Source: Sphingomonas adhaesiva (lineage in GTDB: Bacteria > Pseudomonadota > Alphaproteobacteria > Sphingomonadales > Sphingomonadaceae). Taken from it: a DNA stretch of 64,000 nucleotides. Each line of letters starts with the position of its first letter. Positions within the stretch are counted from its first letter, which is position 1. The notes under the pieces are model-generated. The model did not search any database. It saw only the letters and a program-made list of their open reading frames with translations, and was not told the DNA's origin. Shown here piece after piece: positions 42,706 through 51,397 of this stretch. The position numbers and the translations under genes are program-made. The stretch covers positions 589,001 through 653,000 of the forward strand of contig NZ_JAQIJT010000002.1 of NCBI RefSeq assembly GCF_036946125.1, given 5' to 3'.

Positions 42706-44322
42706 ATGGACGAACAGGCTGTCACGAAGAAGCCGATCTCCCGGCGCAAGCTGCTGGCGGGCGGGGCCGCGCTGGGGGCCACCGGCACTGTCAGCTATCT
42801 TGCCGGTCGCAATCCGACCGTGGTGCCGGCCAGCCGTCACGTCGACGTCGCGATCGTCGGTGGGGGCGTGATGGGCGCGATGATGGGCGTGTTCCTGAAA
42901 ATCCTCCAGCCGAACTGGCGGTTGGCGGTCTTCGAGCGGCTCGATGCGCCGGCGCGCGAGAGTTCGGGCGTGTGGCACAATGCCGGGACGGGCCATTCGG
43001 CGTTGTGCGAACCCAATTACACGCCGATCGAGAACGGCCGGATGAAGATCGACCAGGCGATCAAGGTCAACGAGCAGTTCCAGGTGACCCGCCAGTTGCT
43101 GGCGTCGCTCGTTCGCATGGGCGAGATGCGCAACCCGCGCCGCTTCATCAATTCGGTCCCGCACATGGGGTTCGGCATGGGCCGGGACGACCAGCGGTTC
43201 CAGTTGCAGCGTTACCGCACCCTGACCGCCAACCCGCTATGGACCGGCACCGAGTTTTCGGCGGATCGGGGAAAAATCGCGGAATGGGCACCGGCGTTGA
43301 TCCGCGGGCGCGATCCCGCGCAGCCGGTGGCAGCGACCTGGAACGCGCGCGGCACCGACGTCAATTGGGGCGAGGTGACCGAACAATTGATGGACGCCCT
43401 CGCGCGGCACGAAAATGCGACGATCCATTACGGAAGCGAGGTGGAGGACCTCGATCGCCTGCCCGGCGGGGCGTGGCGCATCACCTATCGCGACCGGCGT
43501 CTGGACGAGGGGTTGCAGGCGATCGACGCCAGCCGCGTGTTCAACGGTGCCGGCGGCGCGGCATTGCTGCTGCTTCAGGCCAGCGGCATACCGGAGGCGC
43601 GCAATTACGGCGGCTTCCCGGTCGGCGGCTCGTTCATCGTCAACGACGATCCCGCGATCGCCGATCGTTACCTCGCCAAGGCCTATGGCCGGGCCAGCGG
43701 CGACGCGCCGCCCATGTCGGTGCCGCATCTCGACACGCGTTATCTCGATGGACGTCGCAAGATCTCGTTCGGCCCCTTTGCCACCTTCTCGACCGCCTTC
43801 CTGATGCAGGGCGGGCCGAGCGCTTTGTTCCGCTCGATCAACGGCGCCAACATCGGTCCGTCGCTCGATGTCGCCGTCGACGACTTCGGACTGGTCAAAT
43901 ATCTGCTGGGGCAGCTCGCCCAGGGGCCTGCGGATCGACTGGAACAGCTGCGCACGTACTATCCGGAGGCGCCGGCGGAAGGCTGGAACCTCGTGCAGGC
44001 GGGTCAGCGCGTGCAGATCATCCGGCGCCGCCCGGGCGGAGGGGGCGACCTGGCGTTCGGGACCGAGCTGGTATCGTCACGCGACGGTAGCCTGATCTCG
44101 TTGCTGGGTGCCTCCCCCGGGGCCTCCACCGCGCCGTCGATCGTCATCGATGCGCTGAGGTCGATGTTCCCGCAGGAGTTTGCCGGCGAAGCGTGGCAGC
44201 GTTCGTTGCGCACGCTGGTTCCGACAATCGGCATGACCTTGCACCGTGCGCCCGCCGCGCTGCGTGATGCATGGGCCTATTCCGATGAAGCGCTGCAGTT
44301 GCGGCCGTCTCCCGGCGGATGA
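42706..44322 (+). CDS. mqo: Malate:quinone oxidoreductase with Tat-like leader
   Basis: 538 residues. V-D-V-A-I-V-G-G-G-V-M-G-A-M-M-G (FAD motif, near residue 46), S-G-V-W-H-N-A-G-T-G-H-S-A-L-C-E and N-Y-T-P are strong Mqo signatures. The family oxidises malate to oxaloacetate, passing electrons to quinone, at the inner face of the membrane. Here the first ~35 residues look like a Tat signal: S-R-R-K-L-L followed by A-G-G-A-A-L-G-A-T-G. That would put the enzyme in the periplasm or use the leader as an anchor, which is unusual. A GAGGG sequence lies before the ATG. Confidence 0.92.
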   Translation: MDEQAVTKKPISRRKLLAGGAALGATGTVSYLAGRNPTVVPASRHVDVAIVGGGVMGAMMGVFLKILQPNWRLAVFERLDAPARESSGVWHNAGTGHSALCEPNYTPIENGRMKIDQAIKVNEQFQVTRQLLASLVRMGEMRNPRRFINSVPHMGFGMGRDDQRFQLQRYRTLTANPLWTGTEFSADRGKIAEWAPALIRGRDPAQPVAATWNARGTDVNWGEVTEQLMDALARHENATIHYGSEVEDLDRLPGGAWRITYRDRRLDEGLQAIDASRVFNGAGGAALLLLQASGIPEARNYGGFPVGGSFIVNDDPAIADRYLAKAYGRASGDAPPMSVPHLDTRYLDGRRKISFGPFATFSTAFLMQGGPSALFRSINGANIGPSLDVAVDDFGLVKYLLGQLAQGPADRLEQLRTYYPEAPAEGWNLVQAGQRVQIIRRRPGGGGDLAFGTELVSSRDGSLISLLGASPGASTAPSIVIDALRSMFPQEFAGEAWQRSLRTLVPTIGMTLHRAPAALRDAWAYSDEALQLRPSPGG

Positions 44323-44353
44323 ATCGATGCGGCCGCGGCGGCAGGCGGTCGGG

Positions 44354-44381
44354 GCGACCGGCGTCATCCGGCGCCGGTCGC
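44354..44381. terminator. Hairpin between convergent mqo and the small membrane protein gene
   Basis: GCGACCGGCG (44354-44363) pairs perfectly with CGCCGGTCGC (44372-44381) across an 8-base loop, midway between two convergent stops. No T-run; it could act in both directions. Confidence 0.4.
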
Positions 44382-44389
44382 GACCATCC

Positions 44390-44575
44390 TTATGCGCGCC
44401 CGCGCACCGTGTTCAGCACCGCCAGTGCTGCCACGCCGGCCAGCGCCGCGCTGGTCCACGGGCGGGCCTTGGCGAAGCCGGTCGCCTTTTCGGTCAGCGG
44501 CGCGCTGCCGGAGAAATGCTCGCGGAACGCGTCGGTCAGCTTGGTCTTGCCGTTGCTCTGGGTCGCGGTGGTCAT
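44390..44575 (-). CDS. Small membrane-anchor protein (61 aa), ElaB/YqjD-like
   Basis: The ATG at 44575 is preceded by AAGGAGA 8 bases upstream. A polar N-terminus (T-K-L-T-D-A-F-R-E-H-F) leads into K-A-R-P-W-T-S-A-A-L-A-G-V-A-A-L-A-V-L-N-T-V-R-G-R, resembling the C-terminal anchor of DUF883/ElaB-type inner membrane proteins that tether ribosomes; only the anchor is clearly similar. It lies 67 bases after nhaA on the same strand and may share its transcript. Confidence 0.75.
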   Translation of the reverse strand: MTTATQSNGKTKLTDAFREHFSGSAPLTEKATGFAKARPWTSAALAGVAALAVLNTVRGRA

Positions 44576-44642
44576 CGCTACATCTCCTTTTCGATGGACG
44601 GCGCGCCAACGCACCGCGCCGCCGGTGGTGCCGCGCAATGCG

Positions 44643-46085
44643 TCATTCGGCGTCCTCCGTGCGGCGGGATGCCGCGCCCCACAGCATCAGATAGCCGAAC
44701 AGCCCGGAGAGCAGCGACGCGGCCAGCACCGACAGCGCCGCCATCTCTACCTGCGTCGCATCGGCGAAGGCCAGTTCGGCAATGAAGAGCGAAATGGTGA
44801 AGCCGATCCCCGCCACCCCGCCGATCCCCAGCACCATCCGCCACGTGACCCCATCGGGCAGCCGCGCCGCGCCGAGCCGCGTGGCGATCCACGTCGCCGC
44901 CAGGAACCCGATCGGCTTCCCCAGCGCCAGCCCCGTCACGATCCCGGCCGCGAGCGGCGAATGCAATGCCTGCGCCACCATCTCGCCGGAGAAATGGATG
45001 CGCACGTTCGACAGCGCGAACAGTGGTAGCACGACATAGGACACCCACGGCGTCAGGATACGGACCAGTCGCTCGTCCGGCTCATCGGTGGCGGCGGCCA
45101 TTTCGTGGATATAGCCCAGCCGCTTCTGTGCGCGGTGGCGGTGTTCCTGCGCGGCGGCGTCGTCGGGCGCCTCGTCCGCCGCGACTTGCGCCGCGCGCAA
45201 TTCCTCCAGCGGTTCCTCGACACGGTCGGCGAAGCGGCGCTCGGACAGGCGCGGCGCGGTCGGCAGCAGCAGCCCGATCGCGACCCCCGCGATCGTCGGA
45301 TGCACGCCCGAACCCAGCACCCCGGCCCAGACCAGCAGCCCCAGCAGCACGTATGGCACCGGCGCCACCCAGCGCAGCCGCAGCAGCAGGACGATCCCGG
45401 CATAGGCCGCCCCCGCCAGCAGCAGGTAGGCGGGCGCCAGCGAGGCGGTGTAGGCGACCGCGATGACCAGCAGTCCGAAGACGTCGTCGATCGCGGCGAA
45501 GGCGAGCAGGACCGCGCGCACCGCATCGGGCAGGCGGGTGGTGAACATCGCGACGATCGCGAGGCTGAAGGCGGTGTCCATCGCCGCCACCACCCCCCAG
45601 CCATGCGCGGTCGCGGTGCCCGCGTTGAATGCCAGAAAGAAGGCGATCGGGACCACCAGCCCGCCGATCGCGCCCGCGACCGGGAAGATCGCGGTACGCA
45701 GCGACGACAGCGATCCCTTGGCGAACTCGCGCTTCACCTCCGTGCCGATGATGAGGAAGAACAGCGGCATCAGCGCGTCGTTCACCCATTCCGCCGCACT
45801 GCGTGCGATCGCATGGCCGGTGTAGCTGAGGCGGATGGTGCCGTCCCATGCCGCGCTCCACGCGCCGCCCCAGGGCGAGTTGACGATGGCGAGCGCGGCG
45901 ATCGTCGCGATCAGCAGCGGGCCGCCGGATACGTCCCCGATGGCGAAGAACGGCTCCAGGCGCCGCAGCAGCGCGGCCGCGGGGGAGTGATGCGCGCGGG
46001 CGGCAACCCGTCCGGACAGGCGAGGGCTGGTCGCTATCGTGTCGGTCCTTGTGCTCGCGCCTCCGGCGCTCCCGCTCTCTCCCAA
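44643..46085 (-). CDS. nhaA: Na+/H+ antiporter NhaA
   Basis: About 480 residues if the TTG at 46085 is used; homology-like sequence begins only near A-L-L-R-R-L-E-P-F-F (around 45965), and no ATG or GTG lies in frame between the upstream gene's stop and that point. Ion-binding Asp residues are intact: A-M-D-T-A-F-S-L-A-I-V (D133 equivalent) and A-A-I-D-D-V-F-G-L-L (D163/D164 equivalents). Twelve helices, typical length plus an acidic/Ala-rich cytoplasmic loop (EEPLEELRAAQVAADEA). Exchanges Na+ for H+ at the inner membrane. Confidence 0.9.
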   Translation of the reverse strand: MGESGSAGGASTRTDTIATSPRLSGRVAARAHHSPAAALLRRLEPFFAIGDVSGGPLLIATIAALAIVNSPWGGAWSAAWDGTIRLSYTGHAIARSAAEWVNDALMPLFFLIIGTEVKREFAKGSLSSLRTAIFPVAGAIGGLVVPIAFFLAFNAGTATAHGWGVVAAMDTAFSLAIVAMFTTRLPDAVRAVLLAFAAIDDVFGLLVIAVAYTASLAPAYLLLAGAAYAGIVLLLRLRWVAPVPYVLLGLLVWAGVLGSGVHPTIAGVAIGLLLPTAPRLSERRFADRVEEPLEELRAAQVAADEAPDDAAAQEHRHRAQKRLGYIHEMAAATDEPDERLVRILTPWVSYVVLPLFALSNVRIHFSGEMVAQALHSPLAAGIVTGLALGKPIGFLAATWIATRLGAARLPDGVTWRMVLGIGGVAGIGFTISLFIAELAFADATQVEMAALSVLAASLLSGLFGYLMLWGAASRRTEDAE

Positions 46086-46128
46086 TGGGCGAGGAAAGGG
46101 TGAGCGTGAACAGCGCCTTGGGAACGGA

Positions 46129-46512
46129 TCAGACGATCCTTGGCCGCGTCTGTTCCCGCACCGCCTCCAGTGCGATGCCGGCAAGATTCTGGTGCCGCCG
46201 GATGTACCGTAACCTCAGGCGGCCGTGTCGGGGGAGGTCCTGAAAGGTGGCGAGGTGGACGCGACAGGCGGGCGGGCAGCGCACCTCGCGCTTCGCCTGC
46301 GCGATCACCGCGGCGGCATCACCCAGCAGCACGGCGTCCGCGATGCCGAGGTCGTACGCCAGGCGGACGGCGTGAAGCAGCGCCAGCCATTCCGCGTCCA
46401 TACTCGTGCCGGGGCCCAGATCGCCGCAAAGGTGTGCGCGACCGCCGGCGACCACGGCGGTCGCCATGCCGAAGGGGAGGGGGCGGCTGCTGCCGTCGAA
46501 GAACAGCTTCAC
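46129..46512 (-). CDS. RNase H-like domain protein
   Basis: 127 residues from a GTG that overlaps the RluE-type stop (GTGA). The N-terminus M-K-L-F-F-D-G-S-S-R-P and the later L-L-G-D-A-A-A-V carry the Asp residues of the RNase HI fold; M-D-A-E-W-L-A-L-L-H-A-V gives the Glu. It is similar to the reverse-transcriptase-like (RVT_3) single-domain proteins. It may cut RNA in RNA/DNA hybrids, or act on rRNA/tRNA given the pseudouridine synthase next door; not shown. Confidence 0.75.
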   Translation of the reverse strand: MKLFFDGSSRPLPFGMATAVVAGGRAHLCGDLGPGTSMDAEWLALLHAVRLAYDLGIADAVLLGDAAAVIAQAKREVRCPPACRVHLATFQDLPRHGRLRLRYIRRHQNLAGIALEAVREQTRPRIV

Positions 46513-47048
46513 GCGCTACGCCACTGACCGGGCGACAGATCGCCCAGCGTCCAGTCCCCGATCGACCAGCGCACCAGCCGCAGCGTCGGATGCCCGACCG
46601 CGGCGGTCATGCGGCGCACCTGCCGGTTGCGCCCCTCGCGGATGGTCAGCCGCAGCCAGCGGTCGGGGATGTGGCGGCGGACGCGGATCGGCGGGTGGCG
46701 CGGCCAGATCGCGGGCGCGCCGATCACCTCCACCTCCGCGGGGCGGGTGGGGCCGTCGTTCAGCATCACGCCGCGGCGAAGCGAATCGAGCGCGGCGGCG
46801 TCCGGTTCGCCCTCCACCTGTACCCAATAGGTCTTGGGCAGCTTGAACCTGGGATCGGCGATCCGCGCCTGCAAGCGCCCGTCGTCCGTCAGCAGCAGCA
46901 GCCCCTCGCTGTCGCGGTCGAGCCGCCCCGCCGGATAGACGCCGGGCAGGTCGATGTGGTCGGACAGCGTCGCGCGCGTTGCCGGCGTGCCGCGATCGGT
47001 GAACTGGCTGAGGACGTCGTACGGCTTGTTGAACAGGATCAGCGTCAT
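46509..47048 (-). CDS. rluE: RluE-type 23S rRNA pseudouridine synthase
   Basis: 179 residues, ATG overlapping the stop of the FAD dehydrogenase gene by 4 bp. Begins L-I-L-F-N-K-P-Y-D-V-L-S-Q-F-T, has the catalytic Asp in A-G-R-L-D-R-D-S-E-G-L-L-L-L-T-D-D-G and the RsuA-family I-R-E-G-R-N-R-Q-V-R-R-M. There is no N-terminal S4 domain, as in RluE. In E. coli RluE modifies U2457 of 23S rRNA. Confidence 0.9.
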   Translation of the reverse strand: MTLILFNKPYDVLSQFTDRGTPATRATLSDHIDLPGVYPAGRLDRDSEGLLLLTDDGRLQARIADPRFKLPKTYWVQVEGEPDAAALDSLRRGVMLNDGPTRPAEVEVIGAPAIWPRHPPIRVRRHIPDRWLRLTIREGRNRQVRRMTAAVGHPTLRLVRWSIGDWTLGDLSPGQWRSA

Positions 47049-48658
47049 GCCGCCCCGATGCTGGCCGCGACCGCCTCCGCCACCTTGATCCCGTCGACCG
47101 CGGCGGACAGGATCCCGCCGGCATAGCCCGCGCCCTCTCCGGCGGGGAACAGTCCGCGGGTATTGAGGCTCTGGAAATCCGCGCCGCGGGTGAAGCGGAC
47201 GGGCGAGGAGGTGCGCGTCTCCACCCCGGTCATCACGACATCGGGATGGTCGTAGCCGGCAATCTGACGACCGAACACGGGGATCGCCTCGCGCATCGCC
47301 GCCACCGCGAAATCGGGCAGCACGTCGGCGAGGTCGGTCGGGGTCACGCCGGGGCGGTAGGAGGGGACGATCCCGCCCAATGCGGTGGAGGGGCGGCCGG
47401 CGAGGAAATCGCCGACGCGTTGCGCGGGCGCGCGGTAGTTGGAGCCGCCGGCGACGAAGGCGCGCTCCTCCAGCCGGCGTTGCAGCGCGATGCCGGCGAG
47501 CGGATCGCCGGGATAGTCGCGCTCGGGATCGATCGCGACGACGAACCCGGAGTTGGCGTTGCGTTCGTTGCGCGAATACTGGCTCATGCCGTTGGTGGCG
47601 ACGCGCCCTTCCTCGCTGGTCGCCGCGACGACGGTGCCGCCGGGGCACATGCAGAAGCTGTAGACCGTGCGTCCGTTCGAGCAGTGGTGCGAGATGTGAT
47701 ATTCCGCCGCGCCCAGGATCGCGTTGCCCGCATCCGCGCCGAAGCGGGCGCGGTCGATCCACGATTGCGGGTGCTCGATGCGGACCCCGATCGAGAAGGG
47801 CTTGGCATCGACATGGACGCCGGCGGCGTGGAGCATCGCGAAGGTGTCGCGCGCGCTGTGCCCGATCGCCATCACGACATGGCGGGCGGCAAGGTAGTCG
47901 CCGCCGTTCAGGTGCAGCCCCACGATGCGACGTTCACCGCCGCGCTCCGCCACGTCGATGCCGTCGACGCGGGTGGAGAAGCGGTACTCGCCGCCCAGCC
48001 CCTCGATCGTCTCGCGCAGGCTTTCGACCATCTTCACGAGGCGGAAGGTGCCGATATGCGGGTGCGCATCGGTCAGTATCTCCTCGGGCGCGCCGGCCTT
48101 GACGAACTCGGTCAGCACCTTGCGGTCGAGGTGGCGGGGGTCCTTGATCCGGCTGTAGAGCTTGCCGTCGGAGAAAGTGCCGGCGCCGCCCTCGCCGTAC
48201 TGGACGTTGGATTCCGGGTTCAGGACGCTGCGCCGCCACAGGCCCCAGGTATCCTTGGTCCGCTCCCGCACCACCTTGCCGCGGTCGAGGATGATCGGGC
48301 GATAGCCGGCCTGCGCCAGGATCAGCGCGGCGAACAGTCCGCATGGCCCCGCACCGATGACGACGGGCCGCTGCGCGCCCTCGGGCGGCGGCGCGGGCAG
48401 GGGGTAGCGCGTGTCGGGGGTCGGCTGGACATGCCTGTCGCGGCGCATCCTGGCCAGCACGGTGGCTTCGTTGCGGACGTGGACGTCGATCGCATAGACC
48501 AGCGAAATCCGCGTCTTGTCGCGCGCATCGAAAGCGCGGCGCGCGACCTGGTGGCGAACCAGCTCGCGCGGGGTGATGCGCAGCCGCTTGCAGACCGCGG
48601 CGGGCAGCGCCTCGTCGGGATGATGCAGCGGCAGTTTCAGATCGTTGATACGGATCAT
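47045..48658 (-). CDS. FAD-dependent dehydrogenase of the COG2509 type
   Basis: 537 residues. After an ~100-residue N-terminal domain with V-Y-A-I-D-V-H-V comes the dinucleotide site P-V-V-I-G-A-G-P-C-G-L-F-A-A and the family-typical N-V-Q-Y-G-E-G-G-A-G-T-F-S-D-G-K-L. The C-terminal motif G-L-F-P-A-G-E-G-A-G-Y-A-G-G-I contacts FAD. Reaction and partner are unknown; the family is widespread. It is the first gene of a tight four-gene minus-strand group (dehydrogenase, RluE, RNase H-like, NhaA). Confidence 0.85.
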   Translation of the reverse strand: MIRINDLKLPLHHPDEALPAAVCKRLRITPRELVRHQVARRAFDARDKTRISLVYAIDVHVRNEATVLARMRRDRHVQPTPDTRYPLPAPPPEGAQRPVVIGAGPCGLFAALILAQAGYRPIILDRGKVVRERTKDTWGLWRRSVLNPESNVQYGEGGAGTFSDGKLYSRIKDPRHLDRKVLTEFVKAGAPEEILTDAHPHIGTFRLVKMVESLRETIEGLGGEYRFSTRVDGIDVAERGGERRIVGLHLNGGDYLAARHVVMAIGHSARDTFAMLHAAGVHVDAKPFSIGVRIEHPQSWIDRARFGADAGNAILGAAEYHISHHCSNGRTVYSFCMCPGGTVVAATSEEGRVATNGMSQYSRNERNANSGFVVAIDPERDYPGDPLAGIALQRRLEERAFVAGGSNYRAPAQRVGDFLAGRPSTALGGIVPSYRPGVTPTDLADVLPDFAVAAMREAIPVFGRQIAGYDHPDVVMTGVETRTSSPVRFTRGADFQSLNTRGLFPAGEGAGYAGGILSAAVDGIKVAEAVAASIGAA

Positions 48659-48689
48659 CGCGGGCCTATAGCGAAAAGCGGCGCGCCTG

Positions 48690-49916
48690 TCAGGCGGTGC
48701 CGTGGCGCGCGTGGAACAGCCGTCCGCCCTCGACGAACCACACCACCGCCAGCGCGCCCACGCCGATGCACAGATATCCGATCGCGAGCGGCAGCGTGGT
48801 GCCCGAATAGGCCTGACCGATCAGCGAGCCGACGACCACCGCACCGACGCTGGTGATGAAGCCCTGCACCGACGAGGCGGTGCCCGCGATATGCCCCACC
48901 GGCTCCATCGCCATCGCGCCGAAATTGGAGCCGCACAGGCCGATGCATGTCATGCTGAGCGCCTGGAAGACGATGTAGCTGGTCAGCGTCTCGTGCCCCG
49001 TCCCGATGACGACGATGTGGAGGAGGGACAGCGCGATCAGCCCCAGCACCGCCGCCTGCGAGATCAGCCGCGTGCCCAGTCGCTCGACCAGCCGCGCGTT
49101 CGCGAACGAGGCACAGCCCATCGCGAAGGCACAGAGCGCGAACAGCAGCACGAAGCGGTCGCCCGCGCCGAATTCGTCGACGAAGATCTGCTGCGCGGAG
49201 GAGACGAAGGCGATGATTCCGCCGAAGGTCATCGCCGCCGCCACCGCATAGCCCGCGGAGAAGCGGTTGGTGAGCGTCAGCCGATAGCTCTCGCGCAGCC
49301 GCGTGAGCGAGATCGGCACGCGCCGCTCGACCGGCAGCGTCTCCGGCAGCCGCATCGCCGCCCAGGCGAGCACGAAGGCGGCGAACGCGCCCAGCGCGTA
49401 GAAGATGAACCGCCACGGCCCGAAGGCGAGCAGCGCCTGCCCCAGCGTGGGGGCCAGGATCGGCACGACGAAGAAGATCATCTGCGCGATCGACAGCGTG
49501 CGCGCCATCTGCCGCCCGGACGAACCGTCGCGTACGATCGCCACCGCCAGTACGCGGGTGGAGGCGGACATCATCCCCTGCAGCATGCGCGCGCCCAGCA
49601 GCGCGACGAAGGTCGCGGAACCCGCGGCGAAGATGCTGGCGGCGACGAACCCCGCGAGCGTGACGATCAGCACCGGCTTTCGCCCGTAACGGTCGGCGAG
49701 CGGGCCATAGGCCAGCTGCCCCGCGCCGAACCCCAGCATATAGGCGGTGACGACCCATTGCCGGTGGTTGGCCGCGGCGACCGCCAGGTCGCGCCCGATG
49801 TCGGCCAGCGCGGGCAGCATCAGGTCCACCCCCAGCGCGTTGACCGCCATCACCGCGGCGATGAACACGACGAACTCGCGCCGGTTCATCGATGGGGGAG
49901 TATTGTTGTCCTTCAT
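48690..49916 (-). CDS. Bcr/CflA-family MFS drug efflux transporter
   Basis: 408 residues, 12 helices. The first loop has G-P-L-A-D-R-Y-G-R-K-P-V (MFS motif A) and R-M-L-Q-G-M-M-S-A-S-T-R-V (drug:H+ antiporter 12-TM motif C region), with D-L-M-L-P-A-L-A-D-I in helix 1, as in Bcr/CflA proteins. It would export toxic compounds using the proton gradient. It stands alone between intergenic gaps. Confidence 0.88.
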   Translation of the reverse strand: MKDNNTPPSMNRREFVVFIAAVMAVNALGVDLMLPALADIGRDLAVAAANHRQWVVTAYMLGFGAGQLAYGPLADRYGRKPVLIVTLAGFVAASIFAAGSATFVALLGARMLQGMMSASTRVLAVAIVRDGSSGRQMARTLSIAQMIFFVVPILAPTLGQALLAFGPWRFIFYALGAFAAFVLAWAAMRLPETLPVERRVPISLTRLRESYRLTLTNRFSAGYAVAAAMTFGGIIAFVSSAQQIFVDEFGAGDRFVLLFALCAFAMGCASFANARLVERLGTRLISQAAVLGLIALSLLHIVVIGTGHETLTSYIVFQALSMTCIGLCGSNFGAMAMEPVGHIAGTASSVQGFITSVGAVVVGSLIGQAYSGTTLPLAIGYLCIGVGALAVVWFVEGGRLFHARHGTA

Positions 49917-49983
49917 GCGCCGGGCCTTAGGCGGGGATGGCGGGCGATGTCACCCGTCGTGTTCCCGCGTGCGCAGGCGCATG

Positions 49984-50697
49984 TCAGATCGCCGGCAATT
50001 CCTTGAGCCTGTCCGCAACCAGCGGGGCGACGCGGTCGGCGATCTTCTCGACGCCGGTGGCATTGGGGTGGATGCCGTCGGGAAGCATCAGCTGACGCTT
50101 GCCCAGCACCCCGTCGAGGATGAAGGGGTAGAGCGCGGCGTGATGTTCCTTCGCCAGATCGGGCCATATCGCATTGATACCGGCGGCATAGTCCGGGCCC
50201 AGATTGGGCGGCGCCATCATGCCGGTCAGCAGCACCGGGATGCCGCGGCGGTCGAGCTCCGTCAGCATCGCCGCCATGTTGGCGCGCGTCTCCGCGGGCG
50301 GGATCTGTCGCAGCACGTCGTTACCGCCCAGCCCCAGCATCACCAGGTCGGGCTTCCGCTCCAGCCGGTCGAGCGTATAGGCCAACCGGCGGCGACCGTC
50401 CGCGGTGGTATCGCCCGAAACGCCCGCGTTGACGACCGTCGCGTCGATCCCGCCCGCGCGCAGCCGCTCGCGGACCGCATCGGGCAGGCTCTGTCCGGGG
50501 CGCAGGCCGTATCCGGCATACAGGCTGTCGCCGAACGCGAGCACCGTGCGCTTCGGCCCCGACACCGCATGCGACGCGGTCGCGGCAGGAGCGGGGGGCG
50601 ACGCCGTGGCGAGCGGGATCGGCGGATCGTCGCGCCGGCTGCACGCGGCGACGCCTTGGAGAATCAGCAGCGCCGCCGCATATGTCGGTATCTTCAC
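49984..50697 (-). CDS. tesA: Arylesterase/lysophospholipase TesA, SGNH hydrolase, lipoprotein
   Basis: 237 residues from GTG 50697, with AGGAAC upstream; this start gives a compact lipoprotein leader ending L-Q-G-V-A-A-C. An ATG at 50727 is also in frame but abuts the divergent gene. SGNH blocks are complete: F-G-D-S-L (Ser), N-A-G-V-S-G-D (Gly), G-L-G-G-N-D (Asn), D-G-I-H-P-N (Asp/His). It faces ybbA as in many proteobacteria (tesA-ybbAP). Confidence 0.92.
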   Translation of the reverse strand: MKIPTYAAALLILQGVAACSRRDDPPIPLATASPPAPAATASHAVSGPKRTVLAFGDSLYAGYGLRPGQSLPDAVRERLRAGGIDATVVNAGVSGDTTADGRRRLAYTLDRLERKPDLVMLGLGGNDVLRQIPPAETRANMAAMLTELDRRGIPVLLTGMMAPPNLGPDYAAGINAIWPDLAKEHHAALYPFILDGVLGKRQLMLPDGIHPNATGVEKIADRVAPLVADRLKELPAI

Positions 50698-50725
50698 GCC
50701 CGTTCCTGCTTTCGGAAAAACCCTC

Positions 50726-51397
50726 ATGATCGCGACCGATATGGTCATCGCCGCGCGCGATGTAAGACTGACGCTCGGCCGCGATGCGCCGGTCGAGATC
50801 CTGCGCGGCGTCGATCTTGACGTCGCCGCGGGGGAGAGCGTGGCGCTGCTGGGGCAATCGGGGTCGGGCAAGTCGTCGTTGATGGCGGTGCTGTCCGGGC
50901 TGGAGCGCGCGACCTCGGGCAGCGTGTGCGTCGCGGGGCTCGATGTCGGCGCGCTGGACGAGGATGCGCTGGCCGTCGCGCGGCGCGGGCGCATCGGAAT
51001 CGTGCTCCAGGCCTTCCACCTGCTGCCGACGATGACCGCGCGCGAGAATGTCGCGGTGCCGATGGAACTGGCGGGCGTGGCGGACGCGTTCGCGCGCGCC
51101 GACGCGGAGCTGGAGGCGGTGGGTCTCGCGCACCGGCTGCACCATTATCCCGCGCAGCTGTCGGGCGGCGAGCAGCAGCGCGTGGCGATCGCGCGCGCGC
51201 TGGCGGGGCGGCCCGCGCTGGTCTTCGCCGATGAGCCGACCGGCAATCTGGATGCCGCGACCGGCGCGAGGATCGTCGACCTGCTGTTCGCACGCCGCGC
51301 CGCGACCAACGCGAGCCTGGTTATCATCACCCATGACCCCGCGCTGGCGGAGCGGTGCGACCGCACCGTCCATCTGGTCGACGGACGCATCGCGTGA
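50726..51397 (+). CDS. ybbA: ABC transporter ATPase, YbbA type
   Basis: 223 residues. Walker A G-Q-S-G-S-G-K-S, signature L-S-G-G-E-Q-Q-R, Walker B L-V-F-A-D-E-P-T-G-N-L-D and the H-loop T-H-D are present. LolD/MacB-type short ATPase. It overlaps the permease start (GTGA) and is divergent from tesA with a 28-bp gap between starts. This set is thought to handle lipids or toxic hydrophobic compounds. Confidence 0.93.
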   Translation: MIATDMVIAARDVRLTLGRDAPVEILRGVDLDVAAGESVALLGQSGSGKSSLMAVLSGLERATSGSVCVAGLDVGALDEDALAVARRGRIGIVLQAFHLLPTMTARENVAVPMELAGVADAFARADAELEAVGLAHRLHHYPAQLSGGEQQRVAIARALAGRPALVFADEPTGNLDAATGARIVDLLFARRAATNASLVIITHDPALAERCDRTVHLVDGRIA

